From [Phialemoniopsis] sp. UDSM-2020 (Eukaryota; Ascomycota; Sordariomycetes; Thyridiales; Thyridiaceae), in assembly GCA_018873225.1 (NCBI GenBank), contig JAEILZ010000003.1:620001-684000 (forward strand): a stretch of DNA of 64,000 bases, written 5' to 3'. The position numbers and the translations under genes are program-made. This document shows positions 49,062 to 60,663 of the stretch, piece by piece. The notes beneath the pieces are model-generated. The model was not told the origin of the DNA and ran no database searches. It was given only the letters and a program-made list of their open reading frames with translations. The first letter of the stretch is position 1, and each line of letters begins with the position of its first letter.

Positions 49062-52029
49062 CTACATCGGTGCCTTCCACCTCGTGTTGATCTGCTTTCT
49101 CCGAACCTAGAGTTGAATGCCGTTAGCATACTTTGGTTGTAAGCAATAGGAATAAAAGTTTGTGTGAACTCACCACAGGGCCTAGGAACATCACACCCGC
49201 AGCGAGCGCGAGTACCGTGGCAATCAATGACACCTTGTTAAAACCCTTGCCAAGGATATCGAAAGCGAAGCTTGGCGCCACTCTCGTCCCAAAGACATCA
49301 ATACCGTAGGCGAGAACAAGGGTTGTGCTCTCAACCAATGTTGGAGTGGTCAGGATCTTCTGGACGCCAATGACCTCACGCTCATGGGTGATGACGAGTT
49401 TGGGGTCGATCTCGATGCTGGGCAAGTACTTGATCAGACCCTCCTCAACCTCTGCAGCAGTGGGATCTCGTCCCACCGGCCTTCTGGGCTCAAGGATCGT
49501 TCGCGGGAGGCCAACGATACCGTGCGACTCCGGGAGGTAGGCTAGCAAGCTCCGAGTAGTGATACCTTGTCTGGACTGAGAAACGGCCAGGGCGGAGAGC
49601 GAGGAGCTCAGAACGAAAGACTGAGAGACAACCGATGGCAGGGCGACACCTGTGGGTGTGTCGATGGGCTCAAGAGATGAAAAGTTCGCGGCGTTGCCGA
49701 GGGGACCTCGGTCATTAGCCTCGTCAGACTCGTACAAGTCTGAAATGACGACCTGGTAGCCTCGAAGAGATTGGGTCGGGTGATCCTTCAGTGCATACTG
49801 ACCAAAGTAGGTACAAAGGAACCAGTTCTCAGAGATGGCGCACTCCACGGGCTTGCTGGCATCGACTCCTTCGAAGGTTTGTGAAGAGAGAATCTGCCCG
49901 GAAACTGTGTCGAGGAGGTTGATGGTGAGAGTTGACTTGGAGTCCTCGATAGCAGCGACGACAACGGTATTGGGGTTCAGGTACTTGTACTTGACAGATC
50001 TATCTCCAAGGACGCGTCCAATGGATGCTACTGGGTCATGGGCAGGACGGGATGCCACATCGACAATTCGCTGTCCAGCAGGCAGATTCAGTTCCCACGT
50101 CACCTCGCTGGCCAGAGTCTCCCCGTTTTCGGAAAACTTCAGGCCCTTGAGGCCACCATTTTGGCTAGGCGCAACGACAATTTGCTTGGGTGCAAAGGCT
50201 GCCGGGATGTCACCAACATTACCGTCCTTGCCAATGGGAAGAAGCCATTGGCCCGAGACGCTATCCACGACCGCGGTGCTCTCAATGGCGTGCAAAGCAC
50301 CCCTGGGCAAGACATCAACTTCCTCGCCGTTTGTGGATTTGACAATGATGTGCTCGCCCTCTGCACCCTGAATGGTAACGGTTCCTTTAATGTTGTCAAC
50401 ATGGATACCCTTAACATCCCAAGCTTCACCAGGGCGCAAGTCGATGGCCTTTCTAGACCAAAGCAGCTTTCCGTGGTTGGAGAAGTCCAGGCCATACAGC
50501 TGTCCGCGCTTTGTAGCGAGTACAACCAATTTGTTGAAACCGAAGTTATCGCGGACAAGGCCCGTCTTGGCTGCCAATTCCGTGCCGAGAATGCTGCCTA
50601 GTAGTCGGGATGGAAGGTTCGTCAGGTAGGCGGGGAGATGCTCAAGGTCCTTGACATGGCGGTTGACGCGGTGGATATAGGCTGAAAGGGGGTTGCTGTG
50701 CGCCTCAGCCTCCAAAGTCTTGACGAAGTCCTCCGACTCGGGAATCTCGGCAAAAGTTGCGGCAACGGCACCGGTCACACCCTCGGGGCGTGACCATTCA
50801 ACCTCGCCGTTGCGGACAAGTACCCAGTCGTTCAAGTCGGTGACTGCGCCTGCTCGGACGGCAAAACTGTCCTCTGACTTCTTTATGACTTCAGAAACCG
50901 CGTCGACGAAGGCGGACTGCTGAGGATGCGGTTTGATGGGCCACCTGCCAAGGATTCCGTGCGAAGTCGAAGCGGTCAAAATAACCTCGTCTTCGGTAAG
51001 ACGGGTAAAGTAGACGTTGGCACCGCTCGAACTAGTGGAGAAGGCGCCCTTACCGGGTGCCAGAGGCAAGTCGTAAGCCTTCTGAATGGAACCGCTCTTC
51101 AGGTCAACGTGATATACCGCCCCGCGATGGCCAGTCAGAGTTCGGCTGTGCACAAGAAAGTGCGGTTGAGCTTGTACAGCGTGCGGGGCGTGGAAGAGCA
51201 CGCTTACGGTCCCCTTCTCCAGAGGGAATTCCTGAATCTTTTTCGTGCCGAGGACATTGATCTTGAGCTTGGAGAGAGAGTCATCGGTCCATGCAAGGAC
51301 AGGCGCAGCAGAGTTGGCACCAACAAACATGACATCCTGCTCGCTGCCAACCTCACCCTTAGTGCCGATAAGATGCTCGTCAAGCTTCTTGCCTGTCAGT
51401 GTGTCGAGGACAGTGACCTTGAGACTGTAGGAAGCGGCGGAGCCATGCAAGCTGACAACAAACACCTTTTCGATGTTTGTGCTGACCTGAAGCGGAACAT
51501 CCTTCGTCTTCTCCCTGAATTCCCAGACCACGGTGCCCTCCGTAGCATGCAAGCGTCGCAAAACTGTGGCGCCGTCTTCGCCGAATAGCGCGAGCACATC
51601 TTTGCGCCCGGCATTCTCGGTCATCTCCATGACCTCGAGGTCCTTGACCTTGCCATCGAAATCAAGCCACCAGACATTACGTCCGGTCACGGCGTTCCAT
51701 GAGTGAACGGAACGGCCGTGGGCACCGGCCAGCCAGCTCTCGCCCTCTCCTGCACGCAAATGCCCGCCGCCGCTTGTCAGGTTGTTGGAGATCTGCTGTC
51801 GCCATACCAAGGCGCCGTTTCCGGGGTTGACGGCGCCAAGGAGACCAACATCACTAAGAGTGTACAGAAGGCTGGCCTTGTCGTCTAATCGGGGCCGGTG
51901 GAAGAAGGTCGTCTGAGATTGGGGCACGCCGATGCGCTCATGGTGGAAGTCGAGATGGTCAACCTCGTCTCGAAATACTGCCGTGGCCAGGGGAAGGCCA
52001 ATTGCGGCCGCAAGAAGGTATGGTCGCAT
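49062..52029 (-). CDS. EMC1: ER membrane protein complex subunit 1
   Basis: EMC1 is the large lumenal subunit of the EMC insertase, which inserts tail-anchored and multipass membrane proteins in the endoplasmic reticulum. Two exons on the minus strand, 52029-49174 (952 codons) and 49106-49062, with a 67-nt phase-0 intron (GTGAGT donor, CTCTAG acceptor), encode 966 residues. Residues 1-18 are a signal peptide (MRPYLLAAAIGLPLATAV), which is why ATG 52029 is preferred to the longer ORF from 52161. A PQQ-like beta-propeller follows (for example LLGAVNPGNGALVWRQQI). The C-terminal DUF1620-type domain contains LPESHGIVGLPRTILEPRRP and EEGLIKYLPSIEIDPKLVI. One transmembrane helix lies near 925-948 (VSLIATVLALAAGVMFLGPV). 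The tiny second exon supplies the short cytosolic tail VRRKQINTRWKAPM. Without the splice, the ORF ends in a non-conserved tail. Confidence 0.95.
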
Positions 52030-54914
52030 GATGTGGCAGATTATCCCATTATCCGCGATGAATGCTTGAAGCTCGTAAGGAGGGCGTGGAGGCTGGAAGC
52101 TCCTTTGCCAGATAGATTTGTAGCACGTAATACGAATGGACGCGGGTTGTGGATAGCTCAAGCTACTAGGCCGGACACATGTCGACAGCTCTTGTTGAGA
52201 GTGACGTCTGATTGGGGGGCTTCATAGGTGGCCGGAGCTTAGGTTAATGCGAGACGCGATGTGCAGCGTCTGGTTTCAGTGCACCCCCGCGCCGGTCTAC
52301 TGCTCCAGCGCTCTGCTCCAGTAGTGGATGTGGGCAAGTTTCTCAATCTTCAGTGGGGTCAACCAACACAACGGAATCAGTGTTACTTCAAGCTTCTTGA
52401 GGCTACGGACAGTCATGGATCATCAACACTTTTGCCAAGTCGAGACCTCAGCCTCCGCATTGATGCGGTAGCTAACACAGGCTAGCATTTTGACAGCAAT
52501 AGCTTCGCTGGAATTCTCGCGAGCAAACCCTCTTAGATCAGACGCACCAGACCGGTCGCCGTTGTCATTGCAAGCCTGCCCCGTGATGGGACGAACACAC
52601 TGATCCCTAGAGCGTTTCGCCTAGACTCACTGTCTAACACGAGCCGGCCGGCCATTGCCGTTAGTCTGCGCTGGCTTGGTGGCTATCACGATGACACCTC
52701 ACTTTACTCAACATGAGGGAGCTGAAGGGAGGGTTGCGGGGTTCGACCCCTCTGGTCATTTCGCCCTTGGAGATGCAAGAACTGGCTGAGCAGTGGATTA
52801 ATCTGTAGGGACTAAGAAGCTGCATGCCCGACTGTGAGGCTGAAGAAGTCTGTCTCATTGCTAGAGTGAAGTAGGTAGGGATAGTCGTGGAACCCCCGGG
52901 CCTTGATGTCTCACTTTCGCGGCGTTGCACAACAGGCGGGTTCAGCGCAAGGACGCACCCGTGGGCATGGAACGCCGCACTGCGCACCTTTATTCAGACA
53001 GACCTCGGATGAGATGATATCAGACTTTCTCGGAGAATGCAGAGGGCTAGGGAGAGCCCAATGGAGCGGGGTGTGTGTGTGTCCTGGAAGCAAGTGCCGG
53101 AACAAGCTGTTCGTGGCTCACGACGTTGTCTCGAAATGGCCAGCCAGTCCTACCCAGCGAAACCCCTTGATAACGCCACACGTCACAGATACAGGGTTTA
53201 TTGGCCTTGGCTCCAGACGCCAACGGGTACGAGAGAGGAAATCGACCGGGAAGGAGACCGGGTACAGCACTCTGATCTGTCTAGGTGGCTGACTAGAGCT
53301 GTCCAGGTAAGGCTCGCTTGAACGCCCGCACTATCACAACCATGGCTCGACACGACGGCCAACCTGTCAGATATCACAACGGCCGGCGCTGGAAGCACTG
53401 GCTGTATCTTCCGCTCTCGTCGAGGGAGGTCGAGAGCTGTAAATAGGTGTTGCAGTGGGGGCGATCGTCATCGCTTCGTCTGAAGTCCGTTCGGATCAGC
53501 CCCGCCGTCCAAGCCTGAACTTGTACTTGTAGAGTTCAATCGTGCGTTGATCTCATGAAGTCGTCCTTGTAAGGAGGATGGCCTGCAGCCGTTTATTTAG
53601 CGACAGCCGCGTAGGCGCAGTAGTGCGAGCAATGGCGTCCTGCGGCGACAGGATCGGCTGCACCGATACTCATCCAGGCGAGCCAGGCTGGCCAATGTGG
53701 CCTAAAAGAGCCTCTATCAAAGCCGGCTTGCGTCAGGGTATGATTCAGGGTCCCACCGTCACATCCTGACTCTCATGACAACACCACGGACGGGGGCGCC
53801 GCGAGGGCCCAGGCAAGCTTGTCCTTGCTGCAGTGGTGCTGATATGTTGGTGCTGATGGTGGTGCTGGTACTTCTTCGCTTATTCCGCTTCCCGTACCTA
53901 ACTCTGTGTGTAGGATCGGAAGAGCTTGTCGCACGTCGTACGGGCAGGGTACCCTTCTCTGTCCCGGGTGCCGTTCCCCGAGGTCAGACGCTGCTTTCGG
54001 TCCAATCTTTTGGTGGTTTGGGCCTTGGCACCATTGTCGCCTCCGCAATTCTCACGACAAAATACATCACAAGTTACATGTGGTGCTGCTGGGGCAGCAG
54101 GATGAGCGAACCCCTCATCTCATCCTCTTTTTTCTTTTTCCTGGGAGGGGGGACCGGACTCCTGGCTAATCAAACGATTTGTACCACTCCTGACTCTGCT
54201 ACCCCATTCATGCATTCATCCATCTTGCCGGGGGACTCGACGTATTTAGCTGTTAATGAACCTCGCTCTGCTGCATAAATCTGCATCTGTCTGCTCCTCC
54301 CCCAATCGCCGCCTCGATGTTATAAGATATCTATTCATTCGTACAGGAGCAAACACGCACTCACACCCTTCTCCTCCCCCTATTTTCCTTCTCTATCCCC
54401 CCCAGCCGTGTTGACCAAGATCAGTCCTGGCCCCTCTCCCCTGCATCTCTCCATGATCATCTGCCCTTGTGCCCCAGGTCTCAGCAGTTGAACCAAAAAA
54501 GACAGTTGGAGTGGTGTGGTGGTTCGTGTCTTGGGTCTAGAACCTTGCCTCAGCCAAGCCGCCTGGTGCCAGCCCCCACTTTCCCAATTCTCACAAGCTT
54601 TCATCATACCACACACACTATCCGTACCTAAGTACAAAATCAAAGACAACGGCGCACCCTCGCCGCGACAACAGACGAAATCTCGAGCTTGCTGCTAGCT
54701 GCATCTAAGCCACTTGTCGCTTGTCGCATCAGTCAAAACCTTCTCGAGCTCGCTTTTCTGCAACCCCCTCACCCGAAGCGCTCCTCTCCCTTCGTCCCCA
54801 ACAGCCCAAAAGCAAGCGGTGAGGCCTGGAAAATCCTCCACAAAATATAAGGGCCAGCCAGAACGGGCTTCATCGCTGTCAAGACGCTTCTCTCGACACC
54901 ACACATCCCCAGCC
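52030..54914. other. 2.9-kb spacer with the pyrG promoter
   Basis: No gene supported. A tRNA-like stretch near 52665-52760 was examined and rejected. From about 54290 to 54914 the plus strand is CT-rich, with a TATAAG at 54321-54326, as expected for the promoter and long leader of the next gene. A 167-codon ORF at 53775-54278 is treated as chance. Confidence 0.55.
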
Positions 54915-56042
54915 ATGGCTTCACGGCATCCCACACTGGCGCACACGTACGCCGACCGCGCGCGGACGGCTACGCACCCGCTGTCGGCTTATCTGTTCAG
55001 GCTCATGGACCTTAAAGCATCGAACCTGTGTCTGAGCGCAGATGTGGGCACCGCACGCGAGCTCCTAACCCTTGCCGACAAAGTCGGTCCCTCCATTGTC
55101 GTGCTCAAGACGCACTACGATCTCGTCTCAGGATGGGACTACAACCAAAACACGGGCACGGGAGCCAAGCTCGCAGCTCTGGCCCGGAAGCACGGCTTTC
55201 TCATCTTCGAAGACCGAAAGCTCACCGACATTGGCAAGACGGTACAGATGCAATACACCGCTGGCACAGCCCGCATCATTGAGTGGGCTCACATCACAAA
55301 CATGAACCTGCTGGCCGGCAAGGAGACGGTGCGCGCGCTGAAAGAAGCAGCAGCGACCTGGAAGGAGCGCATCAACTACGAGGTCAAGACTTCGGTTACT
55401 GTCGGTACACCAGTATCTGATAGCTTCGACGACAACGAGGACAACTCTGCCCAGGACCAACAGCCGCGTCGTGACTCGAAGGACAGCCTTCCTGCCGGCC
55501 AGCCCTACAACGGCAATGGCAGGAAAGGCAGTGTCGTGTCTGTTACGACAGTCACGCAGCAAGTCTACGAGCCTGCCGACTCACCCAGGATGTGCAAGAC
55601 GCTTGCCGAGGGCGACGACATCCTGTACCAAGGCATCGAGGAGGCGCCTGTCGACCGCGGTGTTCTCATCCTCGCCCAGATGTCCAGCAAGGGCAACCTC
55701 ATGGATGATCGTTACACACAGGCTTGTGTGGACGCCGCCCGGGAGAACAAGGACTTTGTGATGGGCTACGTAGCTCAAGAATGCCTCAACACCGAGCCAG
55801 AGGATGACTTCATCCACATGACTCCTGGCTGCAAGCTTCCACCAGAGGGAGAGGATGAGAACGGTGACATCGCCGGTGACGGCCTTGGTCAGCAGTACAA
55901 CACGCCCGCAAAGCTCATCGGCCTCTGTGGCACCGATATCGTCATCGTCGGTCGTGGCATCATCAAGGCAGGAGACCCTCCTTCGGAGGCAGAGCGGTAC
56001 AGACGGAAGGCTTGGAAGGCGTACCTGGCGCGATTGGGTTGA
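54915..56042 (+). CDS. pyrG: Orotidine-5'-phosphate decarboxylase
   Basis: Catalyses the last step of de novo UMP synthesis (OMP to UMP plus CO2) in the cytosol. This is the gene called URA3, pyr4 or pyrG in fungi. Single exon, 375 residues. The active-site residues are all present: D43 (LSADVGT), K65 (VVLKTHYD), and the D-x-K-x-x-D triad D100/K102/D105 in [20 protein letters not shown]. Phosphate-binding elements occur near the end ([17 protein letters not shown]). An insertion at about residues 165-225 (acidic, then Ser/Gly/Asn-rich) makes the protein longer than the 267-aa yeast enzyme; this insertion is characteristic of Sordariomycete enzymes. ATG 54915 starts [16 protein letters not shown], the conserved N-terminus; the in-frame extension to 54714 is leader sequence. 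Identity is certain. Confidence 0.97.
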   Translation: MASRHPTLAHTYADRARTATHPLSAYLFRLMDLKASNLCLSADVGTARELLTLADKVGPSIVVLKTHYDLVSGWDYNQNTGTGAKLAALARKHGFLIFEDRKLTDIGKTVQMQYTAGTARIIEWAHITNMNLLAGKETVRALKEAAATWKERINYEVKTSVTVGTPVSDSFDDNEDNSAQDQQPRRDSKDSLPAGQPYNGNGRKGSVVSVTTVTQQVYEPADSPRMCKTLAEGDDILYQGIEEAPVDRGVLILAQMSSKGNLMDDRYTQACVDAARENKDFVMGYVAQECLNTEPEDDFIHMTPGCKLPPEGEDENGDIAGDGLGQQYNTPAKLIGLCGTDIVIVGRGIIKAGDPPSEAERYRRKAWKAYLARLG

Positions 56043-56768
56043 AATTCGAACGGTTGGGATCTGTCAGCATTTAGAGATACCACAAGGAGCATTTGATGAT
56101 CACGAAGATTCTTGGGAAAAGAGGACGGAGTGCTTGCTAGCGTTGGCTAGGTTGTACATTGATATGGCGCTCATGTCGGCGTTTCGTCCTGCACATACAC
56201 ACGTAGTACTTAAGTAACATAACAGAAGACAGCGTTGGCTTCTTGCAGTTGGAGAGGCTGGAGAACAGAACAGAAAAGTGTTCAAGCAATTGGAAGAATC
56301 ACGTTCTAGTACTTGACGACATTACCGATTTATACTCAATTGCAAACCCTAGTACCGAAATGCATACCGCAGAACTCGCGAGACATGAGTCTGTCAAAGT
56401 CCTGCGGTAGTGCGCAATTGAGAGAATGACGTTAGCAGGCTAGAAGCTCAGCCAGCTAATGTTCACTAAAATTGCCAGGGTGATCAAGCGAAAGGCCGTC
56501 GATTCTGGAGCCGGTTGCCCCACCCGGAGTTTACGACTTCAAGCTGGGAATAATCGAGTAAGTTTCCGACCACTGACTGGTCTCCATTTTCAAACATCAG
56601 AGATCTCGACTTTTCCCACCGGAAATACTGCCTGGATTCACCAATCGTTCCGAGGCCGCGCTGGCATCACTTGAGCTGCGATCCTCCAAGCAATACAAGA
56701 CCATCGACCTCGTTCTGCCCGTCCAATCGTTCACGCTGGATATCGGACTTGAAGCGCCCGTCCGCAGG
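56043..56768. other. Intergenic spacer
   Basis: 3' flank of pyrG and promoter of the zinc-cluster gene. No coding sequence or distinct motif seen. Confidence 0.5.
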
Positions 56769-59341
56769 ATGGCGGCGCAGCCCACCGTCGCGGCCACCGC
56801 GGCTGTAGATGACGTGACGCAGGAACCGACGCCGCCGGAGGCATCTCAGGACAAACGATCTATCAACGACCCGGAGGGTTTGTCCTCTCGGCCACCGCCT
56901 AAGAAGCGTAGGCGCATCGTCATTTCGTGCACCGAATGCCACCGCAGGAAACAAAAGGTTAGTCCGACATCTCCACGGGTGACTCCTCTCTTTATGATAC
57001 GGCGCGAATGTGCCCCCCGGCTTCTTGACGAGACAATTATTGACAATAGCCTATCTCTCTCTTCACAGTGCGATCGCGAATTACCATGCGCCAATTGCGT
57101 TTCTCGCAACAAGCAAGATGCTTGCCGCTACGAGACCGGCGCGCCGACCGCGAAAAAGCAAGACCGACAGGACTCTGCTGAGGGCATCCCGTCCGCCACG
57201 ACTACGCCGGAGGAGGCCAAGCAGATCCTGCGAGGCGGGCCCGTGCCGTCCAATGTCGTCGACTTTGGCTACTCGCACGCCGGCGCCTCGACGCTGGGCT
57301 TCCTGAAGCAGATCGACAAGGCCAACCCCGGGGAATCGCTGGCGCAGCTCGCCGGCGGCGGTACTGGCGGCGACGCGGCCCATCAGAATGGCGGGTTCGG
57401 GACCAAGGCGCGCTACAAGAACTTGATACGCCAGCTGCCCGCGCGCGAATACCTTGACAAGCTGGTGGACATGTACTTTCGCGAGTTCAACTGGCAGTAC
57501 TTCGCGCTGGACCAGGACGTCTTCTTATCGCAGATGGAGGAGTGGAACAACTTGCCTTTCCACCTCTTGACGACCGCCGGACCGCATGGTCTGTCCCCAG
57601 ATCTTAGAGCCTTCCCGGCCCTTCTGTTCCAGGTTCTGGCTGTGTCGCTGCTTGCACTTCCTACGGATCCGTACCCCGAGTTTGACTCGATCAAGTACAC
57701 GGCGAACATGACATTTGAAGATCTGGCTATGGACTATAGCGAGTCAGGACAAGGCATATTGTCCCTCCTGGGGAAGCGGCAGATGTCTCTGAATACTGTG
57801 CTGGCTGGGTTTGTTCGGGTGCAGTTCTTGAAATACTCAGCAAATGTCACCGAGGCTGTGAGTATCCTCCCTTTTCTGTTGAAACCGCGCACAGAAGCTT
57901 ATTGTGGAACTAGTGGCATGCAATTTCAAGTGCAATTCGGGATGCCCAAGAAATTGGCATTCACAGGGACAGCCTTGATCCCAAACCCAAGAGCGATGAA
58001 GCGGAGGCCGTGCTCGAGAATCAATGGGAGATCCAGCGGCGCAGGAGGACATGGATGACCTTGGTCAGCTGGGACATCCATACAGGCATTGTGCTGGGGC
58101 GGCCGCTCACGGTCGACAACTCGAATTATGTCACGATGCCAGTCGACGCACCGATACCAACGAACAGGTCCAAGACGCCAGTGCGACCGCGCGGCGAGGA
58201 TGACCCTCCGACGCCCCTCACCCGCGCGATATGGGCTTGCACAGTCATGGGCTATCTGCGTGACATATTAGAACTGGAAAAGGAGGGACCTTGCCCCAAG
58301 AGCTTTGTCAAGGTGGATAAGCTACATAGCGTCCTAGTTGAGCTGGACGAGAGTACTCCGCCGTTCCTCCGGATGGAGAACCCCGACACGCGATGGGACT
58401 CTGCACCCGAGTGCTATTGGCTTCCTTGGTGCAGGTCTATTCTGCTGCAAGTCATGTCTTTCAATTTCATGGCACTTCATCGACCGTATATCTTTACACG
58501 CGCAGAGAGCAGGAGGGAGGCACTGAAAGCCAGCTTGTCAATGCTGCAATCTCAGAGGCTACAGTTCCAGTCTCTGAAACCGGAGCAGTACAGGACGTGA
58601 GTTTCCCAGCCGTGACTTTGAGCATTATCATATCACTGAGTTACACCACTAACATGGCCTAGTTTCTCGCTATTCTTTGGAACATTCGACGCTATTGTCC
58701 TGATGGCGTCAATTTATATTCTTTTCCCCAACGAGCACCCGGAGCTTCTCGATGACGCAAGACAGCATTTCGGCTGGGCAATGGAACGGTTCGAGGCGAT
58801 GTCGGACCGCAACTCGCTCGCTAAGGCGGCAATCAGCGTTCTTCACGCCATCTACATCCGCCTCAAAAAGGCGCTGGGCAAGAAGGACCATTGGCCATGC
58901 AGGAACACGCCCATGCCGATGGATCCGGCACTTATCACGCCGACGACGGTGGACAGCAGCCTGACCAACAACGGCCGTCCCAGCATCAGCAGCGCTTTCG
59001 GATCCGAGGCCACGGCGACGCCGTCTACTACCACCCAGAATGGTGCCGCCGTCGGGGATGTGTACCCGCCGCCGCCATCGCAGCAGCAGCAGCTGGGCGA
59101 CGGCAGCGGGCTCGACTTCAACCTGCCTGCGGACTTTGACTGGTCGTCGATCCAGCCCATCTACGCCATGGGGGACCTTGCGTACAACGATCTGCTGGGC
59201 ATCAGCGAGGACGGGTCGCAGCCGATGGCGGGGTGGAACTCGACGGCCGGGGCGGAGGGGCCGCAGGTCCCGTGGCAGTTTGATGGCAATTTCAACGACA
59301 ATAGTGTGTGGAACCTGTTTAATGAGTACACGCCGCTGTAA
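56769..59341 (+). CDS. Zn2Cys6 transcription factor with fungal_trans domain
   Basis: Four exons, 56769-56957, 57069-57857, 57914-58596 and 58663-59341, with introns of 111, 56 and 66 nt, encode 779 residues. The binuclear zinc cluster is C54-x2-C57-x6-C64-x5-C70-x2-C73-x8-C82, preceded by a basic run (PPPKKRRRIVIS). Intron 1 falls between the second and third cysteines. The regulatory middle domain runs from about 165 (LPAREYLDKLVDMYFREFNW) to about 560, with the family's conserved block made by the second splice (WHAISSAIRDAQEIGIHRDS, then RRRTWMTLVSWDIHTGIVLGRP). The C-terminal 150 residues are Ser/Thr/Pro- and Gln-rich with acidic and aromatic residues, a likely activation region. It is a nuclear DNA-binding regulator; its targets cannot be read from the sequence. 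It is not near a metabolic cluster. Confidence 0.9.
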
Positions 59342-60663
59342 GAATAAACGAGCGGCTTGCTGGAGACTGTGACCAAAATGGAATGGGAGGGAACTATGTA
59401 GACTCCCTGTATTTCTTGCATTGAATCTGAATACAGGATACAGGAAACAGAAATAAGTTTAGCAGTGAACAAGAATCAGGAAGGAGATAACTGATAACTA
59501 CAAACAGCGCACAGGCTTAGGTCATGCATCTGAGGGCTCCTGCTACTTACACAAGCGCTTCGTGAAGACCGGGGTTTAGCGCTTGAGGGATCATCAATGG
59601 GGCTCCCGACTGCACGTAAAAGGGTTTCCAAAAAGGGCGAAGCATCTTGGGGGCCACCTCGAGCACCAGACTGTCGAGCTGGTCTAGAATCTCCAGTCCA
59701 ACCCAACCGATGAAGAGCCAATTGAGGCCCCCTGCTGCAGCTCACAAGTGTGCCCAGTTGCCGTTAGGCTGATTTTCCCCCGCAGAAGCTGCCGTGTCTC
59801 TAGGCCTTGTGGGGCCTGTGACCCCGGCAAGCAGCCCCTCTAAAAATAAGAATGCGTGGCCTAACACCAAACCAGGCGCCGTGCTAAATGATTTGGGATC
59901 CAGGCGGGCCCCACCTCGAAATGTCAAATTACGGGTTTGGCTCAAAGTTGAAGCTCCTGAACCCCCAAAACGGGCGCTTATCATTTTACTGGTACACCAA
60001 GACACGCGCGCGCGCTCATCTTGGAGCTGCTTCCTTTCATTCCTTTCTCCGGGTCGACTTTTATCGGAAATCGGGGGACCGAAATCTTCTATCTGTTTCT
60101 TGTCTTTTCTGCAAACAGCGTGTTCGTGATAGTAGCGAATAACAGTCGATCAAATTCCGGAAAGGCGTTGGGGAAAAGCTGGATTCTGGTTCCTGAATTA
60201 GATCCCACGGGGGCCAGGCACGAGTATTCATTCTATCATCAGGTACAAATGGGAGATTCCGTCCATCAGCTATCCAGCCCAAACTTCACTTCTCATCTCT
60301 TCCTTTTCACTCAAACGCCTCCTCCAAGATCACAATCGCCGGCACTGGTCACAGTCAAGGGACCAGACACAGCAGGAGCTGCCAACTGCCCGTTGAGCCG
60401 CCTGTGGTAGTTTCCTGGGCTGTCTTCAATGTTGCCTTCTGATTGCACAAAGCCACTCGGTGTGTTCTCGCTGCACTGCTGCATCGAGCTGAGCTGAACC
60501 CAATTGCATTTTCTTTCCTCGACCTTCTCCAAGCAGCGATTTCCCGCCTTCTGCCTAGCCTTTCCACCCAATTTGCATATTTCCCACTTGGCTTGTCACG
60601 ACAAACCTGGCCATCATCAGCTTCTTATCCTATATCTTTCTTTAGGTCTCGCCTTCAGCCACC
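59342..60663. other. Intergenic spacer and promoter of the CCCH gene
   Basis: 1.3 kb without a supported gene. The last about 350 bases before the ATG are CT-rich, consistent with a leader. ORFs on both strands here have no family features. Confidence 0.5.

Noticed and set aside
50139..50601. Plus- and minus-strand ORFs up to 187 codons inside EMC1
   Set aside because: Shadows of the EMC1 coding frame; the EMC1 frame itself has clear family identity.
52665..52760. tRNA-like stretch with box A-like TGGCTTGGTGG and box B-like GGTTCGACCCC
   Set aside because: The bases flanking the two boxes do not pair into a 7-bp acceptor stem, and the T-stem has mismatches. Shifting the 5' end to 52690 gives a partial stem but loses box A.
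53775..54278. 167-codon ORF upstream of pyrG
   Set aside because: Low-complexity hydrophobic and Phe runs come from CT- and T-rich promoter DNA; no family signal.
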